Of a DNA stretch of 44,223 nucleotides, positions 1 through 8,058 are shown in pieces (positions within the stretch are counted from its first letter, which is position 1; each line of letters begins with the position of its first letter). The stretch is from Streptomyces europaeiscabiei (lineage in GTDB: Bacteria > Actinomycetota > Actinomycetes > Streptomycetales > Streptomycetaceae): assembly GCF_001550375.1 (NCBI RefSeq), contig NZ_LRTR01000787.1, positions 1 to 44,223 on the forward strand, written 5' to 3'. The position numbers and the translations under genes were made by a program. The notes beneath the pieces were generated by a model, which saw only the letters and a program-made list of their open reading frames with translations, ran no database searches and was not told where the DNA came from.

Positions 1-669
1 AGTGCATGCGGCCCCTGGTGCTGATCGCGGACATCGCGTTGACCGAGAACCGGTTGCCCGAGCGGCGCACGACCGGGGTGCACCCTTTGGCGCCCCAGGT
101 GCGGCCGGTGACCTGGTCGGAACGGATGCCGACCTGGTCGGCGAAGAGCACCTCCCCGCCCTCGGCCTTCGCCCTGGCCCGGATCGCCGGCCAGGTCTCC
201 TCCCGCCAGACGCGGACCGCTTCCGGGTTCTGCTCGACGCCCGCTTGTCCGGGCGCTGGAACGACAGCCCCCACCGGCGCAGATACGTGCCCACCCCTCG
301 CTCGGTCAGCCGCACCCGGTACAGCTTCGCGATCAGATCCCCGACCCCGGCCCGCGTCCACAGCTGCCCCGCCAGCCCCAGGTCACAGGGACGGTGATCC
401 AGAACCGCCTGCCGGACCGCCTCCTGCTCGACCGCACCGAGAACCTGATGCTCACCGACCCGGCGTCCACGCGGCTGAGCTACCAGCGCCTCGCGCCCGT
501 CGGCCAGCCACTTCGCCCACCAGTTGTCCACGGCCTTGAGCGAGACCTGGAACACCGCCGCGACATCCTCGCGAGTCCGGCCCGCCACCAACGCGGCCAC
601 CGCCCGCAGCCGAAGGGCCTCCTGCGCCGACGGCGACAACTGCCGCGCATCCCCCACGAGTTCGCTCAC
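1..669 (-). pseudogene. IS630-family transposase, frameshifted, cut by window edge
   Basis: The leftward reading from a GTG at 669 gives an N-terminal helix-turn-helix region (SPSAQEALRLRAVAALVAG, then VFQVSLKAVDNWWAKW) followed by a second winged-helix part ending RWGLSFQRPDKRA. The conserved continuation, VEQNPEAVRVWREE through FADQVGIRSDQVTGRTWG and NRFSVNAMSAIS, lies in another frame. The switch is near 238-245, where one base seems to be missing. This order (HTH, then a DDE domain with DQVGIRSD holding the first catalytic Asp) is typical of IS630 transposases, which cut and join DNA at TA targets. The C-terminal part with the last acidic residues lies outside the window. Some IS630-group elements use programmed frameshifting, so the break could be functional, but no slippery heptamer is obvious and a dead copy is more likely. 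Confidence 0.8.
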
Positions 670-705
670 GCAGGGGCCAACGACCCAGAACACCTACCGT
701 TTCGG

Positions 706-837
706 ATCAATAACACCGCGATCGGCTGGCACCGCACCACCGGCGCCACCAATATCACCCGAGCCACCCGTCAAGCCAACCGCCGCTCACACGACCTGAT
801 CACCGCCGTGACCAGCACTTACCCGAGAACGCAATGA
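706..837 (+). pseudogene. C-terminal remnant of a second transposase (ISAs1-like)
   Basis: The frame ending at the TGA at 835-837 reads NTAIGWHRTTGATNITRATR and then RRSHDLITAVTS. From memory this resembles the last 40 or so residues of ISAs1/DDE transposases found in Streptomyces (RNTAIGxHRxxGxTNIARATR). Nothing upstream in this frame looks coding, and the homology begins next to the start of the IS630-type gene. An older insertion was therefore probably cut by IS630 or lost by deletion. The family assignment rests on recalled motifs only. Confidence 0.45.
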
Positions 838-929
838 CCCTGACGGTGACCGCGTTCGGGGTGGCGATCCGAGGCCATGGCGTGAATCACATGGACCCCG
901 CCACCACCGAGCGATCTGTTCGTGGCGAC

Positions 930-1940
930 CTATCCGTGTGGGCCCTCGACTTCGGCGCACAGGATTCGCTGCGCGCCGTCGCTGAGCCAGAAGGTTGTTC
1001 CAGCATGGTCGACGATCCGCATCTTGGCTGCACCGCGGGGCAGGACGGGTTCGAGGACTTCGCCTGTCCCGAGATCGAACAGGCGCTGTCTGCCTTTCCA
1101 TTCGCCGGTCGCGAACACCGGTGTGAGCAGCACGTAGCGCCCCGAGGAGGTGACCTTGCCGTTGATGGCGTGCTTACCCGGCAGGCGCTTCCATCCCGAT
1201 TGTTGATAGAGCGGCTCCATCACCGTCCCGTCCGGCGTGACCCGGGTGATGGTGAAGAAGTCGGCCCCGTACTTGCGCACGCTCGAGGCGTGCGAGCCTT
1301 CGACGCAGACCAGCATGCTGCCGCTGTGGCCGACCGCATCACCGATGATGCAGCTGTCGACCGATACGTCGGGGCCCTGGTTCAGTTGGTCGTCGCCGAA
1401 TCGGTCGACCGGAAACCCGTCCGGGCCGAGAGTCCCGATCCGCGTCCATGAGGCGCTCGTCTCGCCGATGCGCAGGAACGCGAGGTATCGCGGGTTGCCA
1501 GTCCCGATCGGCTCATCGAGCACGACCACGTGCTCGGCCGCGAGTGCTCCTCGGCTCGCGTGGCCGGTCACCCGCGGCCGCTGCCCGTGTTTGGCGAAGC
1601 GATGCAGCACGTCGTCGCCGGCGATCGTTATCTCACGCCGCAACCGCAGATCGGTTCCGTACATCCGCAGCGTGCCGGCATCGGCGATCACGCCGAATGC
1701 GCCGTCGTCGAGCAGCACCGGCGCCGGGGCGTCATAAGCGTCGAACGGGTCACCCAACTCGTCGAGCAGCACCGTCTGAACCACCTGATCGGCGATCGAC
1801 ACCAACGCGTACCGGGCACCGCCGTCCCACCACACGACTGCGTAGAACACTCCGACACCGGATACCAGACACGACCCTGCCCGTATCGGACCGCCCACCT
1901 TGTCCGGCAGCCTGAACTCGGCCGTCTTCGCCAGTCTCAC
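930..1940 (-). CDS. Hypothetical soluble protein, possible beta-propeller
   Basis: This is a 336-aa protein of unknown function. The GTG at 1940 (VRLAKTAEFRLPDK) is preferred because a GAGGG lies about 8 bases upstream; an earlier in-frame start at 1991 would add an Arg-rich, poorly biased leader. There is no signal peptide or membrane segment. The chain alternates short hydrophobic strands with polar turns, for example GVFYAVVWWDGGARYALVSI, SGRYVLLTPVF and GTTFWLSDGAQRILCAEV. This looks like a repeated four-strand beta-propeller, but no sequence repeat is clear. It is divergent from the 88-aa gene at 2073, with a 132-base gap. Codon bias is good, so it is probably a real intact gene among transposon debris. 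Confidence 0.7.
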   Translation of the reverse strand: MRLAKTAEFRLPDKVGGPIRAGSCLVSGVGVFYAVVWWDGGARYALVSIADQVVQTVLLDELGDPFDAYDAPAPVLLDDGAFGVIADAGTLRMYGTDLRLRREITIAGDDVLHRFAKHGQRPRVTGHASRGALAAEHVVVLDEPIGTGNPRYLAFLRIGETSASWTRIGTLGPDGFPVDRFGDDQLNQGPDVSVDSCIIGDAVGHSGSMLVCVEGSHASSVRKYGADFFTITRVTPDGTVMEPLYQQSGWKRLPGKHAINGKVTSSGRYVLLTPVFATGEWKGRQRLFDLGTGEVLEPVLPRGAAKMRIVDHAGTTFWLSDGAQRILCAEVEGPHG

Positions 1941-2072
1941 GGAGCACCCTCTCGATTGTCGGACGGGTAGGCCTCGGGCACGTCGTGTCACGTGTTCCGC
2001 GTGTCCCTACTCGCTCCCGGATCTTGTCGATGATCTACGGTTTCGTCCACCTGCTGGTCGCCTCGCCCGAAC

Positions 2073-2339
2073 ATGCCGAAGGCCCGTAAAGTGAGCTTCA
2101 CCGCCGCGCTCGCGGCGGGCGGTTACGTGACCCGCGAGCAGGTGTACGAGATCGGGAACTACCCCGACAGCCGATCCCTAAAGGGACTCACCAGGTCGAT
2201 CAACCGGATTGTTGGCGAGATGCGGGGCAGCGGCGAAATCCCCACCGACGCGGTCAACCCGTTCGTGCCGGCGTACGACCCGGTAACCGGCCGGGCAGTC
2301 GGCTTCCGGGTCCCGCCGGAGATCGTCGCGCTCGGTTAG
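2073..2339 (+). CDS. Hypothetical 88-aa protein
   Basis: I do not recognise this small basic protein. It starts MPKARKVSFTAALAAGGYVT and ends with a segment holding NPFVPAYDPVTGRAVGFRVP. Third codon positions are strongly G/C, which supports coding. The part TAALAAGGYVTREQVYEI followed by SLKGLTRSINRIVGEMR could be a small winged-helix domain, but this is a guess. There is no good ribosome binding site before the ATG, so it may be leaderless. A strong hairpin begins 18 bases after its stop, and the next gene leftward from the other side is a Tn3 transposase relic. It could be a passenger of that element. Confidence 0.6.
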   Translation: MPKARKVSFTAALAAGGYVTREQVYEIGNYPDSRSLKGLTRSINRIVGEMRGSGEIPTDAVNPFVPAYDPVTGRAVGFRVPPEIVALG

Positions 2340-2356
2340 GCCGGTGCCACCCCAGA

Positions 2357-2405
2357 CGATGGGCAGCCGTCGGTGTTCGTGCAAAACGCCGACGGCTGCC
2401 CATCG
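2357..2405. terminator. Strong bidirectional hairpin
   Basis: The arms 2357-2375 (CGATGGGCAGCCGTCGGTG) and 2387-2405 are 19 bp long with a single G-U type mismatch and an 11-base loop. It sits between the end of the 88-aa gene and the convergent Tn3 transposase relic. CTTTAT follows on the plus strand, so it fits a shared transcription terminator. Confidence 0.75.
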
Positions 2406-2407
2406 CT

Positions 2408-2807
2408 TTATCCGTTCGCGCCCGACCCGGCGACGCGCAGCGGCCGGTAGCCGTCGGTGTCGAGCTGGGCGAGTTCGCCGTCGATGTCGACCGAGTGCGT
2501 GCCGTAGAAGTGCACGTTCTCGTGGTGGGTCGGCCAGATATGCGCCAGGACCTCGTCGTCGACCTGGCGGCCGGTCCGGCGCAAGGCGGCCACGCCGAGG
2601 CCGTGGTACTCGGTGGACCAGCAGACGATTGCGTTGGTGGCCAGAGTGAGGCACCACATCTGCTCGGTCTGCTGCTCATGGTGCCGGCGCCGGAGCGCTC
2701 CCTCACCGGCGTACGCGAGAGAGCGGCGCAGGGCGTGCAGGTTCTCGCCCCGGGAAACCCCGAAGCCGCGCCAGTTCCTCCGCCGAGAACACATCCTGAG
2801 TCGCCAC
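2408..2807 (-). pseudogene. Tn3-family transposase with the middle deleted
   Basis: The leftward reading from the GTG at 2807 gives VATQDVFSAEELARLRGFP, which resembles the first residues of Streptomyces Tn3-group transposases (DUF4158-type start). At about 2750-2755 the reading changes frame and continues directly with GENLHALRRSLAYAGEGALR, WCLTLATNAIVCWSTEYH and LAHIWPTHHENVHFYG. These are the conserved last 115 or so residues of TnpA. Full TnpA is close to 1000 aa, so some 850 residues are missing between the two joined ends. The result is an internal-deletion relic, possibly a non-autonomous derivative if its terminal repeats survive. The C-terminal identity is strong; the N-terminal identity is from memory. 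Confidence 0.75.
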
Positions 2808-2936
2808 GAACCCACCGCCTGAGCATCGACCGTCACCAAACGGACGGCACGCTAGGGCTCGCAACAGAGCTTGATCAACCCTCAGTTCTTACCGTTGTTT
2901 TTGGTCTGGAAACTACGGACGGGCCCGGGCCCGTAC

Positions 2937-4172
2937 TCAATCGACAAAACGCACCTCCGGGTGAGCGGAGGAAGGGCCGTTCAACAAGTCCTGGGGCCTG
3001 TCACGCAGGTGCTGGTCGAAGAACGCGGTGATGAAGGCGCGTTGGGCGGCGGTACTGCGCTCGGGTTCCACCGTGCCGATGTACTGCTCGCGGAGTTGGG
3101 CCGGGACGTCCAGGCGCTCGTCCAAGGCCGGCACGAACGACTGAGCATCCGTGTAACTGAAGTGACTGGCCTGTTCCAGACTCAGATCGCGCTTCCAGCC
3201 CGTCGAGCGGTCCCAGAAGGACCGCCAGGACGGCTTGTTGAGGTGCGTCTGATTGGCCTTGCCCATGAGCATGAACGGACGGTCCAGTCCTGTCCGCGCC
3301 ACGGGAAGGAATTCGCTGTCGTTGAACTGAAGCGTGCCGTCCATGTTGATACCCGCGTCGACACGGCGGTCTACGCGCATGGTCTCAGCCGCAGTGGCGC
3401 CCCCGCCCGAATGCCCGTACATCCCGACTTGCTCCAGGTCCAGCACCTTCGCCAGCCCCTTGGGCAGTCGGCGCCCCTCTGCGTCCGGGTTCCGACCGCG
3501 GTGCAAAACGGCGAGCTGATCGAGAACGAAGCGCGTGTCGCGCACCCGGGTGTCCAGGACCTTCTTCAATCCTTCGATTCCAGACATCGGCTTCTGCAGC
3601 TCGACCCGGCCCCGGGGAAACTCCACCGCAGGGGCCTCATAAGTGTGGTCCACGGTGACGACGACATAGCCACGGCTCGCCAGCTCCACCGCTGTCGAGG
3701 TGCCGAGCGTCCGGGAGATCTGCAAGCCCGGTGAGTACAGCACGACAGGCCGGCCCCCACGGTCGTCGACCGGGGCCATCGCGGCCGCCTCCGTGCGGAT
3801 GTCGGCCCAGTCCACCTGGCCGGGCCCGGCAAGATTGAAGGAACCGGATTCGTCCACGGAACGCGCGACGCCGGCAGGCATGTACGGCTGACGGGGATAC
3901 CCCTTCGCCCGAGGGGCCGGATACCAGATGCTGACCATCAGCTCCCGGGCCCTGCCGTTAGCCCAGGGGTCTCGCCGATCACTGTCGACGAGATGGAGCT
4001 CGGTGCTCCCGACCGGCTGCCGTCCCGTCGACTTCGGCAACTCGAACCGCACACCCGCATGAGCACGGGGCGAGGGCGGAGCGGAGGGCGCGGCAGAGGC
4101 GGCAGCCCCCGCCGAGATAACCAGACACAGGGCAAGGGGCACCGTGGTATTCACGACCGGTTGAATTCGCAT
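2937..4172 (-). CDS. Secreted PAF-acetylhydrolase-like alpha/beta hydrolase
   Basis: This 411-aa exported esterase or lipase has a signal peptide starting MRIQPVVNTTVPLALCLVI and running to about residue 30 (AAASAAPSAP). An in-frame start 22 residues earlier would spoil that signal, so the ATG at 4172 with an upstream GGAG is preferred. The body matches the platelet-activating-factor acetylhydrolase group. It has ELMVSIWYPAP near the N-terminus, PVVLYSPGLQ with the oxyanion region, the nucleophile elbow YGHSGGGATAAE, an acid in INMDGTLQF and a His in ASHFSYTD. These provide a complete Ser-Asp-His triad. The family cleaves short or oxidised acyl chains from phospholipids and related esters; the natural substrate is unknown. 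It appears monocistronic and intact. Confidence 0.85.
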   Translation of the reverse strand: MRIQPVVNTTVPLALCLVISAGAAASAAPSAPPSPRAHAGVRFELPKSTGRQPVGSTELHLVDSDRRDPWANGRARELMVSIWYPAPRAKGYPRQPYMPAGVARSVDESGSFNLAGPGQVDWADIRTEAAAMAPVDDRGGRPVVLYSPGLQISRTLGTSTAVELASRGYVVVTVDHTYEAPAVEFPRGRVELQKPMSGIEGLKKVLDTRVRDTRFVLDQLAVLHRGRNPDAEGRRLPKGLAKVLDLEQVGMYGHSGGGATAAETMRVDRRVDAGINMDGTLQFNDSEFLPVARTGLDRPFMLMGKANQTHLNKPSWRSFWDRSTGWKRDLSLEQASHFSYTDAQSFVPALDERLDVPAQLREQYIGTVEPERSTAAQRAFITAFFDQHLRDRPQDLLNGPSSAHPEVRFVD

Positions 4173-4537
4173 GGCGACCAATCTCCGCCCTGGCATGCGT
4201 TCAGGGCATCCGTCGCCGGAGGGACTCGCCCCTGACATCCCCCGAGTAACTTCTCATCAACTCGTCAGGGTCGGCTCCGCCTCGGGAATCTTGAGGCACC
4301 CACGTCTCCCAGCGCCCGGTGCCACGCTCGGCACACCAGCCCCAGCGCCTCGCAGCGCACCTTGTCGACGATGGCACCAGGCCCTGGGCTCCTCCAGTTG
4401 CCTGAGCTGCCCAGCAACCCCAGCAGACAGCCCGACGCGCCCTGTGCCGACGTCCTGGTGACAACACGTCTGCCTTGGTGACATCTATCGTGCTTCGGCT
4501 CACTGGCTCCGGAAAGCGGACGACTGTTCTCTCCGCC
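4173..4537. other. Gene-free stretch with an unidentified coding remnant
   Basis: No complete gene is visible. On the minus strand from about 4384 to 4265 one frame keeps strong G/C third positions and reads GAIVDKVRCEALGLVCRAWH, then RALGDVGAS. This looks like a leftover of a real gene that I cannot identify. The rest shows no repeat, RNA gene or clear signal. Confidence 0.35.
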
Positions 4538-5085
4538 TCAGAAGTCGAGGTCGAGGTAATCGATGTCGTTGATGGCGACGTCGGAGAGTGCCGCGGCACG
4601 CACTCCGCCTTCCTGAAAATAGACCTCTTTGAATCCTTCGGCGATGATTCCACGCATCTCCTGGTCGCTGGCTCGGGCGGCGCGGGCGGCGAACAGGCGC
4701 TGTGGTAGGTCGGGGGGAGGTGCACGGTGAGGCGGCGGAACCGTCCGTCGTCGGTCGTGCCGACCGTCGCGGTGTGGCCGAACCAGGCCCTCGTCTCCAC
4801 CGTGATCCCGCCGGAGGTCGCGGCCTGCTGCTGACGGCGCTTGCGCACCTGGGGCTGTCAACGGGCCCGTACCGCGTCGTCGATCTTCGCGGCGACGTCG
4901 GCGCGGGCGTGCTTGCGGGCCCCGCGCCGGTAGCGGTTGACGGAGTCTGAGGTGACACCGATCTCCTGCCCGACGGCCTTCGCGCTGCCCAACTGCCGGA
5001 GCAGGTAGCCGATCTGGATCAACATCTGTGCGGACGCCGCTCGTCGGCCCTGATTCGGCTTCGCTCGCCGCCACTGCCGGCCCAC
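4538..5085 (-). pseudogene. tpg: Decayed telomere terminal protein gene (tpg)
   Basis: Tpg is the protein that caps the 5' ends of linear Streptomyces replicons and primes end patching with Tap. The reading starts near the GTG at 5085 with a helix-turn-helix region (LLRQLGSAKAVGQEIGVTSD, then SVNRYRRGARKHARAD). It reaches an in-frame TGA at 4858-4860, where the family has Trp (RARWQP). It continues in the same frame with RKRRQQQAATSGGITVETRA and TVHLPP, shifts frame in a G6 run at 4712-4717, and ends DQEMRGIIAEGFKEVYF and INDIDYLDLDF, matching the Tpg C-terminus. With a nonsense and a frameshift it is probably inactive. The first residues do not align well, and a stop lies just upstream. No tap gene is visible beside it. 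Confidence 0.85.
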
Positions 5086-5289
5086 TCATCGCGCCGAGCT
5101 CTCCACGGCCTGGTCCCGACTCGAAAGGCCGACAGTGGAACCGGCCGAACAAAGCGGCCCCCTGGCTGACTGCAGCCGCATTCTCCGAGCACTTCATGCT
5201 GATCGGTCTGCTCGTGTCTACGATCTCACCGAGTCTTCCGCTGGAGTGCCGCGGTGTTCCCGGATCGGGTAGCCGTGCCGCTGCACCTC

Positions 5290-5538
5290 GCCCGGGCCCG
5301 ATCCGTCCGGCGGTCCCTGCTCGATCCGCCTCTCGTGCGCGGTTGCGCTGCCGGGCGTCGGGCCCTCGGCCTCCAACTACGCATGCGCCCGTACCCGGCG
5401 TTGCAGAGGGCGTCGGCCTCAGCGGCCATGAGCGTGTCGGCGAACGTCTTGAACCCTCGCGCGCAGCAGATCGGGACTCGGCGTGGCGAGGTTGTCCTCG
5501 GCGAGGGCGTGCAGGAGCAGACTGTCTGGTGCGGTCAT
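5290..5538 (-). pseudogene. IS256-family transposase, N-terminal remnant
   Basis: Leftward from the ATG at 5538 the reading is MTAPDSLLLHALAEDNLAT, then PSPDLLRA. After a frameshift it continues KTFADTLMAAEADALCNAGY and, further on, RAREADRAGT. This follows the start of Streptomyces IS256-type Mutator transposases (NLARASPDLLRAMVKTFADALMxAEADA, then GYRAREWDTRAGT). The catalytic DDE part is absent. It is a dead fragment directly upstream of the tpg relic on the same strand. Confidence 0.7.
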
Positions 5539-5785
5539 CGTGCTGATCTCCTTCAAGGCTTGGGCACTTCGAAGGTCAGCCGGTGGCCTTTCATCTATGC
5601 GGGCATCAGCCAGAAGCCGGAGCAAACCCCCGGCTCAGGTCGAACCCGTACACCGCTTCCCTGGAGCCACCGGAGACCCGGCAGGCAACGAGAGAGGAGC
5701 GGCGATGAACAGTGCCCGGTTCAACCGCAACCCAGAGGTGCCTGTTGTGTCTGTTGAGGCCCTGTCGTGAGGCGGCGGCGGCTCG

Positions 5786-6091
5786 TCAGGTACCGGGGCT
5801 GAGGCGGTTCCCGGGGCGGGGGGCCATCCCGCGCGGAGCGCCCTGATGCGCCGCTTCGCCCGCGGCAACGGTCTGGTGTCGCCACAACCACAGGGACGTC
5901 ACGGACAACAGCCCCATGAAGACCACCAGCAGGAGCAAAGACACCCACATAGGCCGGCTCCCAGGATGCTTCCAACCCTCCCAAGCAGCCAATGCCGCCC
6001 ACAGCAAGGCAGCTGTCGCGTAGAAGGCGCGAATCCGGCGCAGCTGCCGCACGGCTCGCAAGGGCATTGAGTGATCACTTTTCGGTGCCAT
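5786..6091 (-). CDS. Small membrane protein, two predicted helices
   Basis: This is a 101-aa protein of unknown function. After a basic start (MAPKSDHSMPLRAVRQLRRI) come two hydrophobic segments, AFYATAALLWAALAAW at about residues 23-38 and WVSLLLLVVFMGLLSVTSLW at about 49-68. A polar tail with Pro and Gly follows. The charges predict a hairpin with both ends in the cytoplasm. The start could instead be the later Met (MPLRAV). The second small membrane protein lies upstream on the same strand, but 209 bases and a hairpin separate them, so they are probably not co-transcribed. Confidence 0.6.
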   Translation of the reverse strand: MAPKSDHSMPLRAVRQLRRIRAFYATAALLWAALAAWEGWKHPGSRPMWVSLLLLVVFMGLLSVTSLWLWRHQTVAAGEAAHQGAPRGMAPRPGNRLSPGT

Positions 6092-6246
6092 GCCAGCCCG
6101 TGTACCCCCGACCTTCCCCGATTCACCAAGCCTGCGGCCAGAAGACCGGGCTGGAACCTCATCCCTGTCCGTGCGCGCCGTTTCCGTGCCGTTTCCGTAG
6201 TCAGCCAGTGGACCGAAGGCGCAGACCAGTGCCCGTGCAGGCAGCC

Positions 6247-6280
6247 GGGGTGAGGTGAGACGCCGTCATGGCCTCACCCC
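6247..6280. terminator. Hairpin after the 56-aa gene
   Basis: GGGGTGAGG at 6247-6255 pairs with CCTCACCCC at 6272-6280 around a 16-base loop. It lies just downstream of the leftward gene ending at 6300. There is no T run, which is common in high-GC bacteria. Confidence 0.45.
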
Positions 6281-6299
6281 ACCCCGGGTTCCGTCTCTG

Positions 6300-6470
6300 T
6301 CAGCGTCTGCGTCCGGACCAGCCGCTCCCGATCCCCGCGACGTGCAGGGCCAGGAGCATCAGGCCGAGGAGCATGACGTTCGACGAGGAGAAGACATCGT
6401 TCGTAGTGATCTCGGCGGCGTTGATCAGGAAGGCGATGAAGAACAGTACTGCCGCGGCTATACCAAGCAT
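6300..6470 (-). CDS. 56-aa two-helix membrane protein
   Basis: The complete reading starts MLGIAAAVLFFIAFLINAA, continues EITTNDVFSSSNVMLLGL, and ends MLLALHVAGIGSG followed by WSGRRR. Two membrane helices are joined by a polar loop, with a basic tail predicted inside. GAGAGGA lies 8 bases before the ATG at 6470. I recall near-identical short proteins being widespread in Streptomyces, without an assigned function. The small size and intact signals indicate a genuine gene in an otherwise eroded area. Confidence 0.8.
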   Translation of the reverse strand: MLGIAAAVLFFIAFLINAAEITTNDVFSSSNVMLLGLMLLALHVAGIGSGWSGRRR

Positions 6471-7334
6471 GGAGCGATTCCTCTCGAAGACTGAGGTCCG
6501 TGTGCCCCCGTATCCCCCAGGTAGACCTCTGACCGTCGGAGCCGCGTCGCTGCAGACCGGAGCCCGGCCGGAACATCAGCTACCTGAGCCGGTCCGTGAA
6601 CGCCTCCCCTGTATCGCGGTGTGGAGGTGGCCTTCCGCCCTGCCCCCTGGATCACCCCGACGCGTCAGGGTCGGGCACCATCCCGCAGCACAGTGCTTGC
6701 CCTCGGGCCTGGACGCCTCGGTGTGGATCCAGGGCGACCGATCACTCACCGCTTCCATCGTCAGTCGGGCCGCGCGCTCCTCGTCTGCCGGCCTGCGGGC
6801 GATCTGATCGACCTCGAATCCAGCCTTGGCTCGTCCGGACGAGTTGGGTCGGACGGCTCGTTGGAGACCCGTGGTGTCGATCAGCCAGGAGGCGAGCGCG
6901 CGCTGAGTCCGCGTCATGTGCGGAGGACTCCCTCAGGCGACGGGTGGTCTCCCACGTGCCACCGCCAACGACTTCAGGGTCGCACCGCCTTCTACGGCAA
7001 CCGCGCCAGCCTCGAGAAGCGGCTGTCACGGCTGGAGCAGACCATCCACGAGTTGACGGACTTCCGCGTGCGTGAGCCGTGCGCCCACAGCATCAACCAC
7101 CGTCATCGAAGAATGCAGTTGATACGGCAGGACTCCCGAACCGTTCGTTTCGACACCCGGTGGCTCAGCGGTGGTTGCCGAGACTCCGACCGACAGGGTG
7201 TACTGGAATCAAGAAACACGTTGAGCAATCCGGCCGCGGTCGCCTTGCTCAAGGCCTCGGACATCAGGACGCTTCTCCGGCACATCAGCCGTTCGAGGAT
7301 CCGCCTGTGTCCTTCATCCCCATCTTCAGGGTTC
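6471..7334. other. Eroded region with coding scraps
   Basis: Apart from the doubtful leftward reading at 6576-6917, a plus-strand segment at about 6980-7070 has strong G/C third positions. It reads GRTAFYGNRASLEKRLSRLE and then QTIHELTDFR, a short helix with a coiled coil. From memory it resembles the DNA-binding/coiled-coil start of TnpC-like (DUF6262) transposon proteins, but there is too little to be sure. I see no intact gene or RNA here. Confidence 0.35.
6576..6917 (-). CDS. Doubtful hypothetical protein
   Basis: This is a 113-aa reading starting MTRTQRALASWLIDTTGLQ, with moderate G/C third-position bias over its first 80 or so residues. GGGAG lies 11 bases upstream. I know no family. 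The tail (HTAIQGRRSRTGSGS) looks non-coding, so this may be the remains of a longer gene rather than a working one. Confidence 0.25.
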   Translation of the reverse strand: MTRTQRALASWLIDTTGLQRAVRPNSSGRAKAGFEVDQIARRPADEERAARLTMEAVSDRSPWIHTEASRPEGKHCAAGWCPTLTRRGDPGGRAEGHLHTAIQGRRSRTGSGS

Positions 7335-7372
7335 CACTGTCCGTTGCCTCCGGCCGGAGGCAACGGACAGTG
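7335..7372. repeat. Perfect 38-bp palindrome
   Basis: CACTGTCCGTTGCCTCCGG is followed at once by its exact reverse complement, with no spacer. The symmetry continues outward imperfectly (CAGGGT on the left, ACCCTG on the right, with a one-base bulge). It ends 41 bases before the ATG at 7414. It could be an operator, a terminator for upstream debris or a recombination site. Confidence 0.85.
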
Positions 7373-7413
7373 ACCCTGGACAGTGGCCGATAGACCTGTC
7401 CCGACAAGCAAGA

Positions 7414-7968
7414 ATGGGTTCTCGGATCATGCGACGGTACGTTCTCACCGGCACGCCGGGCTCGGGCAAGACATCAATCCTGCGGTGTCTGGACGAGATC
7501 GGCTACGGCGTTGTCGAGGAAGCGGCAACTGCGGTCATCGCGCAAGCACAGGCCCAGGGCGAGGACCAGCCATGGACCCGGCAGTCCTTCGTCGACGAGA
7601 TCGTCGCTCTGCAGCGAAAGCGACAGTTGGAGGCCAGCGGTTCTGTTCAGGTGTTCGACCGATCACCGGTCTGCACCCACGCTTTGACCACCTACTTGGG
7701 GTGGCCCGTGTCCCGAGCGCTGGCTGCGGAGCTCGAACGGATCACTTCGCAAGGAGTCTACGAGCGGCAGGTGCTCTTCGTCCGCAATCTGGGATTCTGC
7801 GAGCCGACCGAGGCCCGGCGAATCAGCTTCCAGGAATCACTGGCTTTCGAAAGAATCCACGAAGAGAGCTACCGCGCGTTCGGCTACGAAGTCATCGACA
7901 TCCCTGCGGACAGCCTGGCCCACCGCGTCGCCGTGATCAGTTCAATGATCTCTCGGCCCGCCTCATGA
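7414..7968 (+). CDS. AAA-type ATP/GTP-binding protein (AAA_28-like)
   Basis: This 184-aa cytosolic P-loop protein has its Walker A motif GTPGSGKTS near residue 13 and a likely Walker B region SVQVFDRSPVCTHAL near residue 86. A lid region with several Arg follows, and the chain ends EVIDIPADSLAHRVAVI. Size and layout fit the AAA_28 / NadR-kinase-like group, which act as small nucleotide-dependent kinases or unassigned ATPases. The start may be the ATG at 7414 or the one at 7429 (MRRYVLTG); neither has a strong ribosome site. The perfect palindrome just upstream may control it. No neighbouring gene suggests a substrate. Confidence 0.75.
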   Translation: MGSRIMRRYVLTGTPGSGKTSILRCLDEIGYGVVEEAATAVIAQAQAQGEDQPWTRQSFVDEIVALQRKRQLEASGSVQVFDRSPVCTHALTTYLGWPVSRALAAELERITSQGVYERQVLFVRNLGFCEPTEARRISFQESLAFERIHEESYRAFGYEVIDIPADSLAHRVAVISSMISRPAS

Positions 7969-8058
7969 AAGCTGCCTGCCGTCATCCACGCTCCGCGACG
8001 GTCTCAGGCTGCCTTCGCGAGCCATCCCGGTCTCGTTGTACGGATCCTTGTCGGCAGA

